Source: Comamonas terrae
Lineage (GTDB): Bacteria > Pseudomonadota > Gammaproteobacteria > Burkholderiales > Burkholderiaceae_C
Assembly: GCF_001544075.1 (NCBI RefSeq)
Contig: NZ_BCNT01000019.1
Span: 16,299-80,298 of the forward strand
Length of the DNA stretch: 64,000 nt
Direction of reading: 5' to 3'
The notes beneath the pieces were generated by a model. That model searched no databases and had not been told where the DNA came from. It saw only the letters and a list, made by a program, of their open reading frames with translations. The first letter of the stretch is position 1, and every line of letters starts with the position of its first letter. Position numbers and translations under genes: made by a program. Shown in pieces: positions 48,445-58,329 of the stretch.

Positions 48445-51400
48445 GAATCCTCAAGCTGCGCCTGAAGAACCTCAACTCGCTCAAGGGCGAGTGGAGCATC
48501 GACTTCACGGCCGCGCCGTTTGCCGACAACGGCCTGTTCGCCATCACCGGCCCCACGGGCGCCGGCAAGTCCACGCTGCTCGACGCCATCTGCCTGGCGC
48601 TGTACCACCAGACGCCGCGGCTCGACAAGATCACCAAGAGCAGCAACGACCTCATCACCCGCCACACGGCCGACTGCCTGGCGGAGGTGGAGTTCGAGGT
48701 CAAGGGCGTGGCCTATCGCGCCTTCTGGAGCCAGCGCCGCGCGCGCGACAGGCTGGACGGCAAGCTGCAGGAACCCACGGCGGAGCTGGCCCGGGTCGCC
48801 GACGGAAGCATCCTCACCACGCGCGTCAGCGAAAAGCCCGACCTGGTGGCCTCCATCACCGGGCTGGACTTCAAGCGCTTCACCAAATCCATGCTGCTGG
48901 CCCAGGGCGGCTTTGCGGCCTTTCTCGAAGCCGGCGCCAACGACCGCGCCGAGCTGCTGGAAGAGCTGACGGGCACCGAGATCTACGGCCGGATCTCGCA
49001 GGCCGTGTTCGAGCGCGCCCGCGATGCGCGCACGGCCCTGGAGCAGCGCAAGGCCCAGGCCGCCGGCATGCAACTGCTGGAGCCCGAAGAGCGTGGCCGG
49101 CTGGAGCAGCAGGCCCAGGAGCTGCAGGCAACGCTGGCCCGGGTCCAGGCCGACCATGGCGCCGCCCAGACCCTGCAGCGCTGGCAGGAGCACACAGCCC
49201 AGGCCGCACAAGCCGCGGCGCAGGCAGAGGCCGACCGGCTGCAGGCGCAACAGGCCCTGCAAGATGCGGCCCCCGGGCTGCAGCGCCTGCAGGCGCATGC
49301 CCCCGCTGCGGCGCTGCAGCCGCTGCACGGCGCCTGGCAGCGCACGCAGGCGGCCTGCGCGCAAAGCCGCAACCAGCTGCAGCAGCTGCAGGAGCGGCAG
49401 GAACAGGCCCACGCCATGCAGGCGCAGCTGCACCGGCAGGCCCATCGCCTGGCCGACCGGGCGCTGGCCGCCGCGCGGCAGCAGCTGCAAACCCTGCAGG
49501 CCGAGCAAGGCGTGCTGCAGGACTGGTGCCAGGTCCATGCCGGGCATGCCCGCCTCGGCGAGCAGCTCAGCGGCTGGCGCCAGCAGCTGGCGCAGCGCAG
49601 CCTCTACCAGCAGCAGCTGAGCACCCTGCAGGCCGAGCGGCAAGCGCTGGAGCACGACATCGCCAGCCTGGGCAAGGAGTCCGACGCCCAGGCCCGGCAT
49701 CTGGCAGCGGCCGTGCAGGCGCACCAGCAGGCACAAGCGGCCGCGCGGCAGGCCGAACGCGGGCAGGAGCAGCGCCTGTCCACCCATGGTGGCAGCCTTG
49801 CCCGGTTGCGCACGCACTGGCAGGCCGCACAGCAGCAAGCCTATCTATGGCGCCAGATTGAGGAAAGCGCCGCTGTGCGCCGCCAGCTGGCCGCCCAGCA
49901 GACGCAGACGGAGCAGGCCCGGCAAGCCAGCGCAGCCCAGGCAGAACAGCAGGCCCGGGCGCTGGCGCAGCTGCGCACGCAGTACCGGGCACAGAAGGAG
50001 CGCGTGGACGACAAGCGCAAGCTGCTGGAGCAGGAGCAGCGCATCCAGAGCCTGGAAGCCCATCGCCAGGCCCTGCGCGCAGGCGAAGCCTGCCCCCTGT
50101 GCGGCGCGCGCGAGCATCCGGCCATCGCCGCCTATGCGGCACTCGACATATCCGAAACCCAGGCTGCGCTGCAGGCGGCAGAGCAGGCGCTCGAGGAACT
50201 GCGCGCCCGGGGCGAGCAGCTGGCCCAGGCCCACGCGGCCAGCCAGACGCAGCTGGCACAGCACCAGGCTCGGCACGGCGAAATCGAAGAAGCCATCGCC
50301 CGATGGCACCGGCAATGGCAGGCGCTGCTCGGCCAGGCCTCGCCCACCGTGCAGGACCCCGGCTGGCAGGATGCCGGGCTGCTGGAGCAAGCCCGCCAGG
50401 CCGGCGAGAAAACACTGTCCGAGCTGGCCCGGGCGCTGGCCGATGCGGAAGCCGGCGAGCAAGCCGCACAGGCCGCGCGGGAGGCCGCACAGCAGGCCCG
50501 GCAGGCCGAGCAGGCTGCGCAGCACCAGCAGGAGCGCGTGCAGCAGGCCTTGCAGGAGGCGACGGCCAGGCGCCAGCGGCTGGAGCAGGACTGGCAGGCC
50601 CAGCAGCAGCAGGCCCTGACCCAATCCCGGGCCTTGCAGGCCGCCGTGGAGCAGGCGGGCCACGCGCTGCCGCTGGCCCCGGACAGCGAAGCCTGGCTGG
50701 CCGCCCGCCAGCACGACTGGCAGCAATGGCAGGACCGCCAGGACCGCCTGCAGGCCCTGGCGCCGCAGATCGCGCTGCAACAGCGCCAGTGCGAAAGCGC
50801 GCAGCAGGAGGCTGCGCATTGGCAGCAGCGCTGGCAGACCTTTGCGGACCGGCCTGCAGCAGAGGGTGCCACTGCATTGCCGGACGATCTGCCCGCTTGC
50901 GCCCAGGCCATGGAGCGCCAGGCGCAAGCCCTGGCCGAGCTGCAAGGCCGCATGGACCAGACCCAGGCCCTGCTGGCCGAACAGCGGCAGCAGGCCGCGG
51001 CCGCCCAGGCCGACTGGGACGGCGCGCTGCGGCAAAGCCCTTTTGCCGACACCGAGGCCTATGCCCTGGCCCTGCTGCCCCCCGCCGAAGAGCAGCGGCT
51101 GGCGGCGCTGGGCGAGCAGCTGGACAACGCACTGCAGCGCAGCACCGCGCTGCATGCCCAGGCCCTGGCGCGCCTGGAGCAGCTGCAGGCCCAGGCGCTG
51201 ACCGATGAATCGCCCGACGCCATCGCCGAGCGGGTGCGAACGCTGGAGGCCGAGCGCGCCCATCTCAGCGAACACATCGGCGCCTGCCGCGCGCGGCTGC
51301 TCGACGACGAGCAGCGCCGCCAGGGTCAACAGGCGCTGCTGCTGCAGATCGAGGCACAGGCCCGCGACTGCGACCTGTGGCAGCGGCTGGACGCGCTGAT

Positions 51401-51872
51401 CGGCTCGGCCAGGGGCGACAAGTACCGCCGCTTCGCCCAGGGCCTGACGCTGGACCATCTGCTGCACCTGGCCAACCGGCACCTGGGCCGGCTGCACGGC
51501 CGCTATCTGCTGCGCCGCAAGCCCGCGGGGGAGCTGGAGCTGGACATCGTGGACAGCTGGCAGGGCGACGTGGCGCGCGACACGCGCACGCTGTCGGGCG
51601 GCGAGGCCTTTCTGGTCAGCCTGGCGCTGGCGCTGGCGCTGTCCGACCTGGTGAGCAACAAGACTTCCATCGACTCGCTGTTCCTCGACGAAGGCTTCGG
51701 CACGCTGGACGGCGACACGCTGGAGGTGGCGCTCTCGGCCCTCGATGCGCTCAACGCCAGCGGCAAGATGATCGGCATCATCAGCCACGTCGAGGCGCTC
51801 AAGGAACGCATCCCGGCGCAGATCCGCGTGGAAAAAGGCGGCGGCATCGGGCATTCGCGGCTGATGATCTGA
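48441..51872 (+). CDS. sbcC: Nuclease SbcCD subunit C (Rad50-like ATPase)
   Basis: SMC-like ATPase of the SbcCD nuclease. The 1143-residue protein has Walker A GPTGAGKSTLLD near residue 36. Long Ala/Gln-rich coiled coils flank a zinc hook, ACPLCG, near residues 549-554. The ABC signature is LSGGEAFLVSLALALALSDL and Walker B is SLFLDEGFGTLD. The coiled coils are unusually rich in Gln and Ala, which also makes the DNA repetitive. Confidence 0.95.
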   Translation: MRILKLRLKNLNSLKGEWSIDFTAAPFADNGLFAITGPTGAGKSTLLDAICLALYHQTPRLDKITKSSNDLITRHTADCLAEVEFEVKGVAYRAFWSQRRARDRLDGKLQEPTAELARVADGSILTTRVSEKPDLVASITGLDFKRFTKSMLLAQGGFAAFLEAGANDRAELLEELTGTEIYGRISQAVFERARDARTALEQRKAQAAGMQLLEPEERGRLEQQAQELQATLARVQADHGAAQTLQRWQEHTAQAAQAAAQAEADRLQAQQALQDAAPGLQRLQAHAPAAALQPLHGAWQRTQAACAQSRNQLQQLQERQEQAHAMQAQLHRQAHRLADRALAAARQQLQTLQAEQGVLQDWCQVHAGHARLGEQLSGWRQQLAQRSLYQQQLSTLQAERQALEHDIASLGKESDAQARHLAAAVQAHQQAQAAARQAERGQEQRLSTHGGSLARLRTHWQAAQQQAYLWRQIEESAAVRRQLAAQQTQTEQARQASAAQAEQQARALAQLRTQYRAQKERVDDKRKLLEQEQRIQSLEAHRQALRAGEACPLCGAREHPAIAAYAALDISETQAALQAAEQALEELRARGEQLAQAHAASQTQLAQHQARHGEIEEAIARWHRQWQALLGQASPTVQDPGWQDAGLLEQARQAGEKTLSELARALADAEAGEQAAQAAREAAQQARQAEQAAQHQQERVQQALQEATARRQRLEQDWQAQQQQALTQSRALQAAVEQAGHALPLAPDSEAWLAARQHDWQQWQDRQDRLQALAPQIALQQRQCESAQQEAAHWQQRWQTFADRPAAEGATALPDDLPACAQAMERQAQALAELQGRMDQTQALLAEQRQQAAAAQADWDGALRQSPFADTEAYALALLPPAEEQRLAALGEQLDNALQRSTALHAQALARLEQLQAQALTDESPDAIAERVRTLEAERAHLSEHIGACRARLLDDEQRRQGQQALLLQIEAQARDCDLWQRLDALIGSARGDKYRRFAQGLTLDHLLHLANRHLGRLHGRYLLRRKPAGELELDIVDSWQGDVARDTRTLSGGEAFLVSLALALALSDLVSNKTSIDSLFLDEGFGTLDGDTLEVALSALDALNASGKMIGIISHVEALKERIPAQIRVEKGGGIGHSRLMI

Positions 51873-51879
51873 AGCGAAA

Positions 51880-51925
51880 ACGTCTGCTGCACCGATGCAG
51901 CAAGTGCCGGCAGCTATCCAACGCG
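51880..51925 (-). repeat. Dispersed low-GC element, family B, after sbcC (diverged)
   Basis: On the minus strand it begins GGATAGCTGCCGGCACTTGC and ends near GACGTTTTCGCTTCA. The GATAGCTGC end is shared with the other copies. Confidence 0.4.
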
Positions 51926-51946
51926 GAGTCGGCAGCCGGCTTTTTT
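51906..51946 (+). terminator. Weak candidate terminator after sbcC
   Basis: GCCGGC (51906-51911) can pair with GCCGGC (51935-51940), directly followed by TTTTTT. The stem is only 6 bp and the loop is long. Confidence 0.4.
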
Positions 51947-52036
51947 CCGAGTCGCAACCAAGGCCACGGCCAGGGCCGCCCCTGTCCGGCCGGGCTTTGC
52001 CTTACCATCGCACCCCTTGCTTGATAACCCCGAGCC

Positions 52037-53839
52037 ATGATCCGCATTGCAGAACTCAAACTCCCGCTCTCGGCGGTTGAATACCACCCCGAGAACCACA
52101 CCGAATACCATCCCGCCGCGCGCCTCACGGCCATGGCCGCCCAGCTGCTGGGCATCGCGCCCGAAGAGATCGCCGGCCTGCACGTGCACAAGCGCAGCTT
52201 CGATGCGCGCAAGGCCGAGCTGCTGGCCGTCTACATCGTCGACGTCACGCTGCAGCAGCCCGAACGCGAAAACGACCTGCTGGCCCAGTTCGAGCACAAC
52301 CCGCATGTGATCCGCACGCCCGACATGGCCTGGAAGCCTGTCGGCCGGGCGCCCGCCGCACTGGCCGAGGACGAGCGCCCCGTGGTGGTGGGCTTCGGCC
52401 CCTGCGGCATCTTTGCGGCGCTGGTGCTGGCGCAGATGGGCTTTCGCCCCATCGTGCTGGAGCGCGGCAAGAAGGTGCGCGAGCGCACCAAGGACACCTG
52501 GGGCCTGTGGCGCAAGCGCGCGCTGACGCCCGAATCGAACGTGCAGTTCGGCGAAGGCGGCGCAGGCACCTTCTCGGACGGCAAGCTCTACAGCCAGATC
52601 AAGGACCCGCGCCATCTGGGCCGCAAGGTGATGACCGAGTTCGTGGAGCATGGCGCGCCCCCCGAGATACTCTACGCGGCCCACCCGCACATCGGCACCT
52701 TCAAGCTGGTGAAGGTGGTCGAAGGCATACGCGAAGAAATCATCCGCCTGGGCGGCGAGATCCGCTTCGAGCAGCGCGTGACCGACGTGCAGGTCGAAGC
52801 CTGCCCCCATGGCGATGGCGGGCAGCGCCAGCTGGTCGCGCTGCAGGTGCTGAACCAGGCCACGGGCGAGAGCTACCGCCTCCCCGCGCGCCATGCCGTG
52901 ATGGCGCTGGGCCACAGCTCGCGCGACACCTTTGCCATGTTCTACGAGCGCGGCGTGTACATGGAGGCCAAGCCCTTCTCGGTGGGCTTTCGCATCGAGC
53001 ATCCGCAAAGCGTGATCGACCGCGCGCGCTGGGGCCGGCATGCGGGCCATCCGCTGCTGGGTGCGGCCGACTACAAGCTCGTGCACCACGCCAAGAACGG
53101 CCGTGCCGTCTACAGCTTCTGCATGTGCCCGGGCGGCACCGTGGTGGCCGCGACCAGCGAGCCCGAGCGCGTGGTGACCAACGGCATGAGCCAGTATTCG
53201 CGCGCCGAGCGCAATGCCAACGCGGGCATGGTCTGCGCCATCGACCCCGTCGACTATCCGCGCGACGCCAAGAGCTTTGCCTGGGCCTTCGACGGCAAGA
53301 CCTACGGGGTCGAGAACCTGCCCGAGGGTGCGCTGCATCCGCTGTCGGGCATCGTGCTGCAGCGCCAGCTCGAGACCAAGGCCTATCTGCTGGGCGGGCG
53401 CAACTACAACGCGCCGGGCCAGCTCGTGGGCGACTTCATCGCTGGCAGGGAATCCCCGGCGCTCGGCGAGGTGCTGCCCTCGTACAAGCCCGGCATCACG
53501 CTGGTCAACCTGCATCATGCGCTGCCGCCCTATGCCATCGAGGCCATGCGCGAGGCGCTGCCGGCCTTCGGCAGGAAGATCCGCGGCTACGACATGCACG
53601 ACGCCGTGCTCACGGGCGTGGAGACGCGCACCTCATCGCCCGTGAAGATAGCCCGCGGCGCCGACTTCCAGAGCCTGAACACGCGCGGCCTGTACCCGGC
53701 CGGCGAAGGCGCGAGCTACGCGGGCGGCATTCTGTCGGCGGGCGTGGACGGCATCAAGGTCGGCGAGGCCGTGGCCTGCGACATCCTGGGCGTGGAGATT
53801 CCTTCCTCGGGCGTGCGCGGCTCGGGCGGCGCAGCCTGA
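52037..53839 (+). CDS. FAD-dependent oxidoreductase, COG2509 type
   Basis: A 600-residue flavoprotein. After an approximately 110-residue N-terminal domain (HKRSFDARKAELLAVYIVDVTL), the FAD-binding motif VVVGFGPCGIFAALVLA begins near residue 117. FGEGGAGTFSDGKLYSQIKDPR is a hallmark of the COG2509 group, and FYPAGEG-like LYPAGEGASYAGGI is the FAD end-motif. The physiological reaction is unknown. It stands alone after sbcC and convergent with the M20 gene. Confidence 0.88.
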   Translation: MIRIAELKLPLSAVEYHPENHTEYHPAARLTAMAAQLLGIAPEEIAGLHVHKRSFDARKAELLAVYIVDVTLQQPERENDLLAQFEHNPHVIRTPDMAWKPVGRAPAALAEDERPVVVGFGPCGIFAALVLAQMGFRPIVLERGKKVRERTKDTWGLWRKRALTPESNVQFGEGGAGTFSDGKLYSQIKDPRHLGRKVMTEFVEHGAPPEILYAAHPHIGTFKLVKVVEGIREEIIRLGGEIRFEQRVTDVQVEACPHGDGGQRQLVALQVLNQATGESYRLPARHAVMALGHSSRDTFAMFYERGVYMEAKPFSVGFRIEHPQSVIDRARWGRHAGHPLLGAADYKLVHHAKNGRAVYSFCMCPGGTVVAATSEPERVVTNGMSQYSRAERNANAGMVCAIDPVDYPRDAKSFAWAFDGKTYGVENLPEGALHPLSGIVLQRQLETKAYLLGGRNYNAPGQLVGDFIAGRESPALGEVLPSYKPGITLVNLHHALPPYAIEAMREALPAFGRKIRGYDMHDAVLTGVETRTSSPVKIARGADFQSLNTRGLYPAGEGASYAGGILSAGVDGIKVGEAVACDILGVEIPSSGVRGSGGAA

Positions 53840-53851
53840 TTGCTCTCCCAT

Positions 53852-53936
53852 CGATAGCTTCCATCGCAGACTACACAAGGGCTTCGGCATTGAATGATGC
53901 CCAAGCCCTTGTTTTGCGTGCGCTGGCAGCTATCGG
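53852..53936. repeat. Dispersed element, family B, with outer inverted repeat and inner hairpin
   Basis: CGATAGCT (53852-53859) pairs with AGCTATCG (53928-53935). Between them CAAGGGCTT (53876-53884) pairs with AAGCCCTTG (53903-53911), followed by TTTT. The copy thus supplies a terminator between two convergent genes. Confidence 0.55.
53876..53915 (+). terminator. Rho-independent terminator of the COG2509 gene
   Basis: CAAGGGCTT...AAGCCCTTG with GGCAT/ATGCC continuing the stem inward, then TTTTG. It lies 37 bp after the stop. Confidence 0.8.
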
Positions 53937-53959
53937 AATGGCTGCTGCCCGCGCAGCCT

Positions 53960-55315
53960 TCACTGCGCGCGCTTGAGGTAGTCCACCGCCAGCGCCGCCA
54001 GCGAGCGCGCGCCCACGGGCAGCTGCTTTTCGTCGATGTCGAACAGCGCCGAGTGGTTGGAGGGTGCCGTCTGGTAGTCCTTGCCCTCGGGCGTGGCGCC
54101 CAGGAAGTAGAAGAAGCCCGGCACCTGCTTCTGGAACTCGGAGAAGTCCTCGGAGCCGCTGACCTTGGGAATCACCATCACCTTGCCGCCCATGGCCAGC
54201 TTGAGCGCGGGCAGCGAGGCCTCGGTCAGCTCCGCGGGGTTGGTGGTGACCGGATAGCTCACGGGGCCGAAGCGCACCTTGGCCTTGGCGCCGCTGGCCG
54301 CGGCAATGTGCTCGGCCGTGGTGGCGATGCGCTGGTGCGCGTCCGCGCGCATGCCTTCGTCGAAGGTGCGCAGCGTGCCCAGCATCTCCACGCTGTCCGG
54401 GATGATGTTGTAGCGCGTGCCGCCGTTGATGGCGCCGATGGTCAGCACCGCGGGCTCCTTGCTGATGTCGAGCTGGCGGCTCACGATGGTCTGCAGCCCG
54501 GCCACGACCTGGGTTGCCGCCACCACCGGGTCCACCGCGTTCCAGGGCGAAGAGCCATGGCCGCCGCGGCCCTCGACCTGGATGGTGACGTTGTCCGCGC
54601 CGGCCATCAGCGGGCCCACGCGGTAGCCCACCACGCCGGGCGGCAGATTGGCCGTGATGTGCAGGCCGTAGATGGCCTTCACATCCTTGAGCGCGCCGGC
54701 CTCCACCATGGCCTTGGCGCCGAAGCTGGGCACATGGCCGCTGGCATCGGCCTCGATGGGCGCGCCCTCCTCCTCGGGCTGGAAGATGAATTTCACGGTG
54801 CCCGGCAGCTGCGCCTTCATGCCGGCCAGCGCCTCGGCCGCCCCCATGAGCATGGCCACGTGCGCGTCATGCCCGCAGGCATGCATGACCGGCACCTCCT
54901 TGCCCATGTACTGGGCCTTGGCCCTGGAGGCAAACGGCAGGCCGGTCTTCTCGGCCACGGGCAGCGCGTCCATGTCGGCGCGCAGGGCCACCACGGGCCC
55001 CGGCAGCGCGCCGCGCAGCGTGCCCACCACGCCCATGCCTCCCACGCCCGTCTGCACCTCCATGCCCAGGCGGCGCAGATGCTCGGCCACGAGCCGGGCC
55101 GTGCGCTTTTCCTGGCCCGAAAGTTCGGGATGCGCATGGATGTCGCGGCGCCACTCGACCATTTTGGGCGCCAGCGGCGCAATGGCCGCATCCAGGGCCG
55201 CCAGGCCCTGGGCATCGAGTCCCGGGGCAGCGGCGGCGCCGGTGGCAAATGAGAGGCCGCCGCCCAGCAGCGAAGCGGCAAGGGCCAGCGGGCGAAGGCG
55301 CAGGCGAAGTTGCAT
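53960..55315 (-). CDS. Secreted M20-family metallo-amidohydrolase
   Basis: Hydrolyses N-acyl or N-carbamoyl bonds of amino acid derivatives; exact substrate unknown. The 451-residue precursor has a signal peptide (cleavage near AAAAPGLD). HPELSGQEKRTARLVAEHL, ALRADMDALPV, MHACGHDAHVAMLMG, FQPEEEG and GSEDFSEF are the M20D metal-binding and dimer-interface motifs. The start at 55315 follows GGAGA. A GlxA-type AraC regulator is divergent from it across 119 bp. Confidence 0.92.
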   Translation of the reverse strand: MQLRLRLRPLALAASLLGGGLSFATGAAAAPGLDAQGLAALDAAIAPLAPKMVEWRRDIHAHPELSGQEKRTARLVAEHLRRLGMEVQTGVGGMGVVGTLRGALPGPVVALRADMDALPVAEKTGLPFASRAKAQYMGKEVPVMHACGHDAHVAMLMGAAEALAGMKAQLPGTVKFIFQPEEEGAPIEADASGHVPSFGAKAMVEAGALKDVKAIYGLHITANLPPGVVGYRVGPLMAGADNVTIQVEGRGGHGSSPWNAVDPVVAATQVVAGLQTIVSRQLDISKEPAVLTIGAINGGTRYNIIPDSVEMLGTLRTFDEGMRADAHQRIATTAEHIAAASGAKAKVRFGPVSYPVTTNPAELTEASLPALKLAMGGKVMVIPKVSGSEDFSEFQKQVPGFFYFLGATPEGKDYQTAPSNHSALFDIDEKQLPVGARSLAALAVDYLKRAQ

Positions 55316-55434
55316 GGTGGGTCTCCGTTTTCTAGTCATGGAAGCGCCATGCTAAGAGCCAATCCTCCTGCCCGGGCAAGGCAAAATGGCCAATCGCCGA
55401 GCCCATACCGCCACGCCTGAACGATCCGCCCGCC

Positions 55435-56478
55435 ATGTCCTCCAACTTCGTCATCGAGCTGCCCTGCCTACCCGAAAGCGCCGTCGGCCATGCGCTGCAT
55501 CTGGTCGAAATGCTGCGCAGCGCCAATCTGATGGCCGGCCTGCGGCATGGGCGCCATGCGCCGCGCTTCGGCTGGCGCTGGGTGGACGGCCTGGGCCGCG
55601 ACATGGGCGAACGCATGCCCCACGGAGCCGAGGGCGCCGCCGTTGCGGGACCGGTGCGCGCGCTGTTCCTGAGCTCGCTGCAATGTCCCGACATCCCCGC
55701 CATCCGCGAGATCGTCGCCGCCCACGGGCCGCTGGTGCGGCGCACCGCCGCTGCCTTCGACCAGGGGCTGCAGGTCTGCACGCTGGGCAGCGCCGCCTGG
55801 TTTGCCGCCGGCAGCGGCGGCTGCAAGGGCCTGAGCGTGGCCCTGCCCTGGTTCTACATGGGCGGCTTCAGCCTGGATTTTCCCGATATCGCCCTGGCCC
55901 AGGGGCGGCCGCTGGTGCAGGACGGCCCCTGGCTCAGCGCCTCCCATCCCGAGGCCCTGGTGCCCATGGCGCTGGCGCTCGCGCGCATGGCCTTCGGCGA
56001 CGATCTGGCCGCCGCCCTGGGCTCCGTGCTGCAGCCCGACCCGCCGCGCGAGCGGGCCGCGCAGGCAGCCTCATTGGACCGGCAGCTGCCGCACACCCGC
56101 GCCAGCACCCTGGCCCATGCGATTGCCTGGCTCGAAGCCCGCGTGGATCAGCCCTATGACCTGCGGGCGCTGGCCGCGGCGGTCTCGGTCAGCCCGCGCA
56201 CGCTGCTGCGCCATTTCCGTCAGGAGCTGGGCCACAGCCCGCTGGACCACCTGCACGGCCTGCGCTGCGCGCGGGCGCGCGTGCTGCTGGAGATCACGCT
56301 GGAGAGCATTCCCTCCATCGCCCAGGCCTGCGGCTATGCCGATCCCTCGGCCTTCAGGCGCATCTTCGCGCGCCACACGGGCATGGCGCCGGCCGACTAC
56401 CGCCAGCGGCACACCTTGCGGGCACCCCGGCGGCGCTGGCGCGTGGACGCGCGCGCCCCTGGCGAGAGGCTGCGCTAG
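55435..56478 (+). CDS. GlxA-type AraC-family regulator with DJ-1/PfpI-like domain
   Basis: A 347-residue protein. The N-terminal 200 residues resemble the amidotransferase-like GATase1 domain of GlxA regulators, with QVCTLGSAAWFAAGSG around the nucleophile elbow. The C-terminus has two HTH motifs (DLRALAAAVSVSPRTLLRHFRQELG and SIPSIAQACGYADPSAFRRIFARHTG). It is divergent from the M20 amidohydrolase and is its probable regulator. Confidence 0.88.
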   Translation: MSSNFVIELPCLPESAVGHALHLVEMLRSANLMAGLRHGRHAPRFGWRWVDGLGRDMGERMPHGAEGAAVAGPVRALFLSSLQCPDIPAIREIVAAHGPLVRRTAAAFDQGLQVCTLGSAAWFAAGSGGCKGLSVALPWFYMGGFSLDFPDIALAQGRPLVQDGPWLSASHPEALVPMALALARMAFGDDLAAALGSVLQPDPPRERAAQAASLDRQLPHTRASTLAHAIAWLEARVDQPYDLRALAAAVSVSPRTLLRHFRQELGHSPLDHLHGLRCARARVLLEITLESIPSIAQACGYADPSAFRRIFARHTGMAPADYRQRHTLRAPRRRWRVDARAPGERLR

Positions 56479-56634
56479 CCAGGCACCGGATGCCCGGCCA
56501 TGGCAAAACGATTGCTTGCAAAAAGCCCGCGGCCTACGCAACAAACGGTGCGGTCTTTGCTAGGCTTGCGGCAGATACAGCCCGGGAAGCCGGCTCCGTG
56601 CGGCCTGCCGGGCATCTGCCGACAGGAAGCAAGC

Positions 56635-57231
56635 ATGCGACTGCCATTGACCACCGCTTTTCTCACCGGCCTGGGAAGCCTGCTTTTCAGCCTTGGCGCC
56701 CACGCCCAGTCCACACCCCTGGCAGCGGCGCCCGAGCCCGCGCCTGCACAGGGTCCGGCGCAAGGCCTGGCTCCCGGCGAGCCGCCTTCGGCGCTGTCGG
56801 GCTGGATGTTCGGCTACGCGCCCTTTGACTGGCATTTCTCCGATGCCAAAAAGGAACACGACTTCGAGCCCGACGAGCAGAAGCACGCCTATGTCTGGCT
56901 GCTGCAGGCCGAAAAGCAGCTGGACGATCGCCATGTGGCGGGGTTCGCGTACTTCAGGAACTCGTTCGGCCAGCCCAGCCAGTACGCCTACTACGGCTGG
57001 CGCTTCAGGCCGTTCGACAGCATGCCCGGGCTGTTCGTCAAGCTCACGGGCGGCGTCATCCATGGCTACAAGTACCCGTACAACAAGAAGATCCCGTTCA
57101 ACAACCGCCACGGCTGGGGCATCACGGCCATCCCGGCGCTGGGCTACGACTTCACGCCCAACTGGGGCGGCCAGATCAACGTGCTGGGCAACGCGGGGCT
57201 GATGTTCCAGATCAACTACACCGTGCGCTAG
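56635..57231 (+). CDS. Small outer-membrane beta-barrel-like protein
   Basis: A 198-residue precursor with a signal peptide (cleavage near AHAQST), a Pro/Ala-rich linker, then aromatic, alternating strands (HVAGFAYFRNSFGQPSQYAYYGWRFRPF, PGLFVKLTGGVIHGYKYPYNKK) and a C-terminal end NAGLMFQINYTVR. That end suits an outer-membrane insertion signal. Homologues in related genomes carry the unreliable label 'sn-glycerol-3-phosphate transporter' (recollection); a PagP-like barrel is another option. AGGAAG precedes the ATG. Confidence 0.7.
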   Translation: MRLPLTTAFLTGLGSLLFSLGAHAQSTPLAAAPEPAPAQGPAQGLAPGEPPSALSGWMFGYAPFDWHFSDAKKEHDFEPDEQKHAYVWLLQAEKQLDDRHVAGFAYFRNSFGQPSQYAYYGWRFRPFDSMPGLFVKLTGGVIHGYKYPYNKKIPFNNRHGWGITAIPALGYDFTPNWGGQINVLGNAGLMFQINYTVR

Positions 57232-57250
57232 GCGCGCAGGGCCCGCGCCC

Positions 57251-58240
57251 TCAGTCCACCGTCACCCTGGCCTCGCGGATCACCTTGCCCCACTTGGCCG
57301 TCTCGGCCGCGATGAAGCGGTCGCACTCCTCGGGCGTCGAGCCTTCGGCAAAGGTGCCCATGGTCTGCTCCAGGCGCTGCGTGACTTCGGGGCTGCGGAT
57401 GATGCGGGCCACCTCGGCGGACATGCGCTGCACGATCTCGCGCGGCACGCCCGCCGGCGCGATCATCGCGGCCCAGGTGCTGCCCATGAGCTCGGGAATG
57501 CCCTGTTCGGCAAACGTGGGCACATCGGGCAAGGCGGCCAGGCGCTTGTCGCTGGCCACCCCGATCAGGCGGATGCGCCCGGCCCTGGCCGGCTGGATCA
57601 GGTTGGGCGGCGGGTCGAGGAACAGCGGGATCTGCCCGCCCATCAGATCGCTGAGCGCGGGCGCCGCGCCCTTGTAGGGCACATGGGTCATGTCGGTCTT
57701 GGTCAGCAGCTTCATCAGCTCCGTGGTCAGGTGGGCGCTGGAGCCGTTGCCCGAGGAGCCGAAGCCCACCTTGCCGGGATTCGCCTTGGCATAGGCAATT
57801 AGCTCCGCCGTGGTCTTGAAGGGCGCGTTCATGGCCACGGCCGCCACCAGCGGCGAGACGCCCATCAGCGACACGCCGACCAGGTCCTTCTTCGGGTTGT
57901 AGGGCAGCTTGGGATAGAGCGTGGTGTTGGCCGCATAGGCCGCGATCACCACGCCGAAGGTGTAGCCGTCGGGCGCCGACTTGGCGATCTGGTCCACGCC
58001 GATGATGCTGTTCGCACCCGGCTTGTTCTCCACGATGATGGGCTGGCCCAGGGCCTTTTGCAGCCCGGCCTGCAGCAGCCGCGCCATCTGGTCGGTAAAG
58101 CCGCCGGCCGTGTAGGGCACGATGACGCGGATGGGCTTGCTCGGCCAAGCGCCTTGCGCCTGCGCGAGCGGCGCCAGTGTGGCCGCAGCGGTTGCAGCGG
58201 CCGCACCGATGAAGCCGCGTCGGGAAAGAGTGGTTGGCAT
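57251..58240 (-). CDS. Bug-family (TctC) solute-binding receptor 1 of the catabolic cluster
   Basis: A 329-residue receptor. The N-terminus MPTTLSRRGFIGAAAATAAA has a twin-arginine pair, so export may be by Tat. The mature part starts with WPSKPIRVIVPYTAGGFTDQMAR and has VENKPGANSIIGVDQIAKSAPDG. These bind carboxylic acids for a tripartite (TTT) transporter, but tctA and tctB are absent. Last gene of the minus-strand cluster, 89 bp after the 2-hydroxyacid dehydrogenase. Confidence 0.9.
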   Translation of the reverse strand: MPTTLSRRGFIGAAAATAAATLAPLAQAQGAWPSKPIRVIVPYTAGGFTDQMARLLQAGLQKALGQPIIVENKPGANSIIGVDQIAKSAPDGYTFGVVIAAYAANTTLYPKLPYNPKKDLVGVSLMGVSPLVAAVAMNAPFKTTAELIAYAKANPGKVGFGSSGNGSSAHLTTELMKLLTKTDMTHVPYKGAAPALSDLMGGQIPLFLDPPPNLIQPARAGRIRLIGVASDKRLAALPDVPTFAEQGIPELMGSTWAAMIAPAGVPREIVQRMSAEVARIIRSPEVTQRLEQTMGTFAEGSTPEECDRFIAAETAKWGKVIREARVTVD

Positions 58241-58329
58241 GCTTGTCTCTCTTCGTTGTCGTGGCCCGCGCCGCATGTGGCTGCGGCGGGGCCGGAAAAT
58301 CCCGCAAAAAGCCCGCGCAACCGCGGGCG

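Noticed and set aside
48441..51872. Repetitive CAG/GCC-rich DNA in sbcC considered as a separate repeat
   Set aside because: It encodes the Gln/Ala-rich coiled coils of SbcC; head and tail ATPase motifs are intact.
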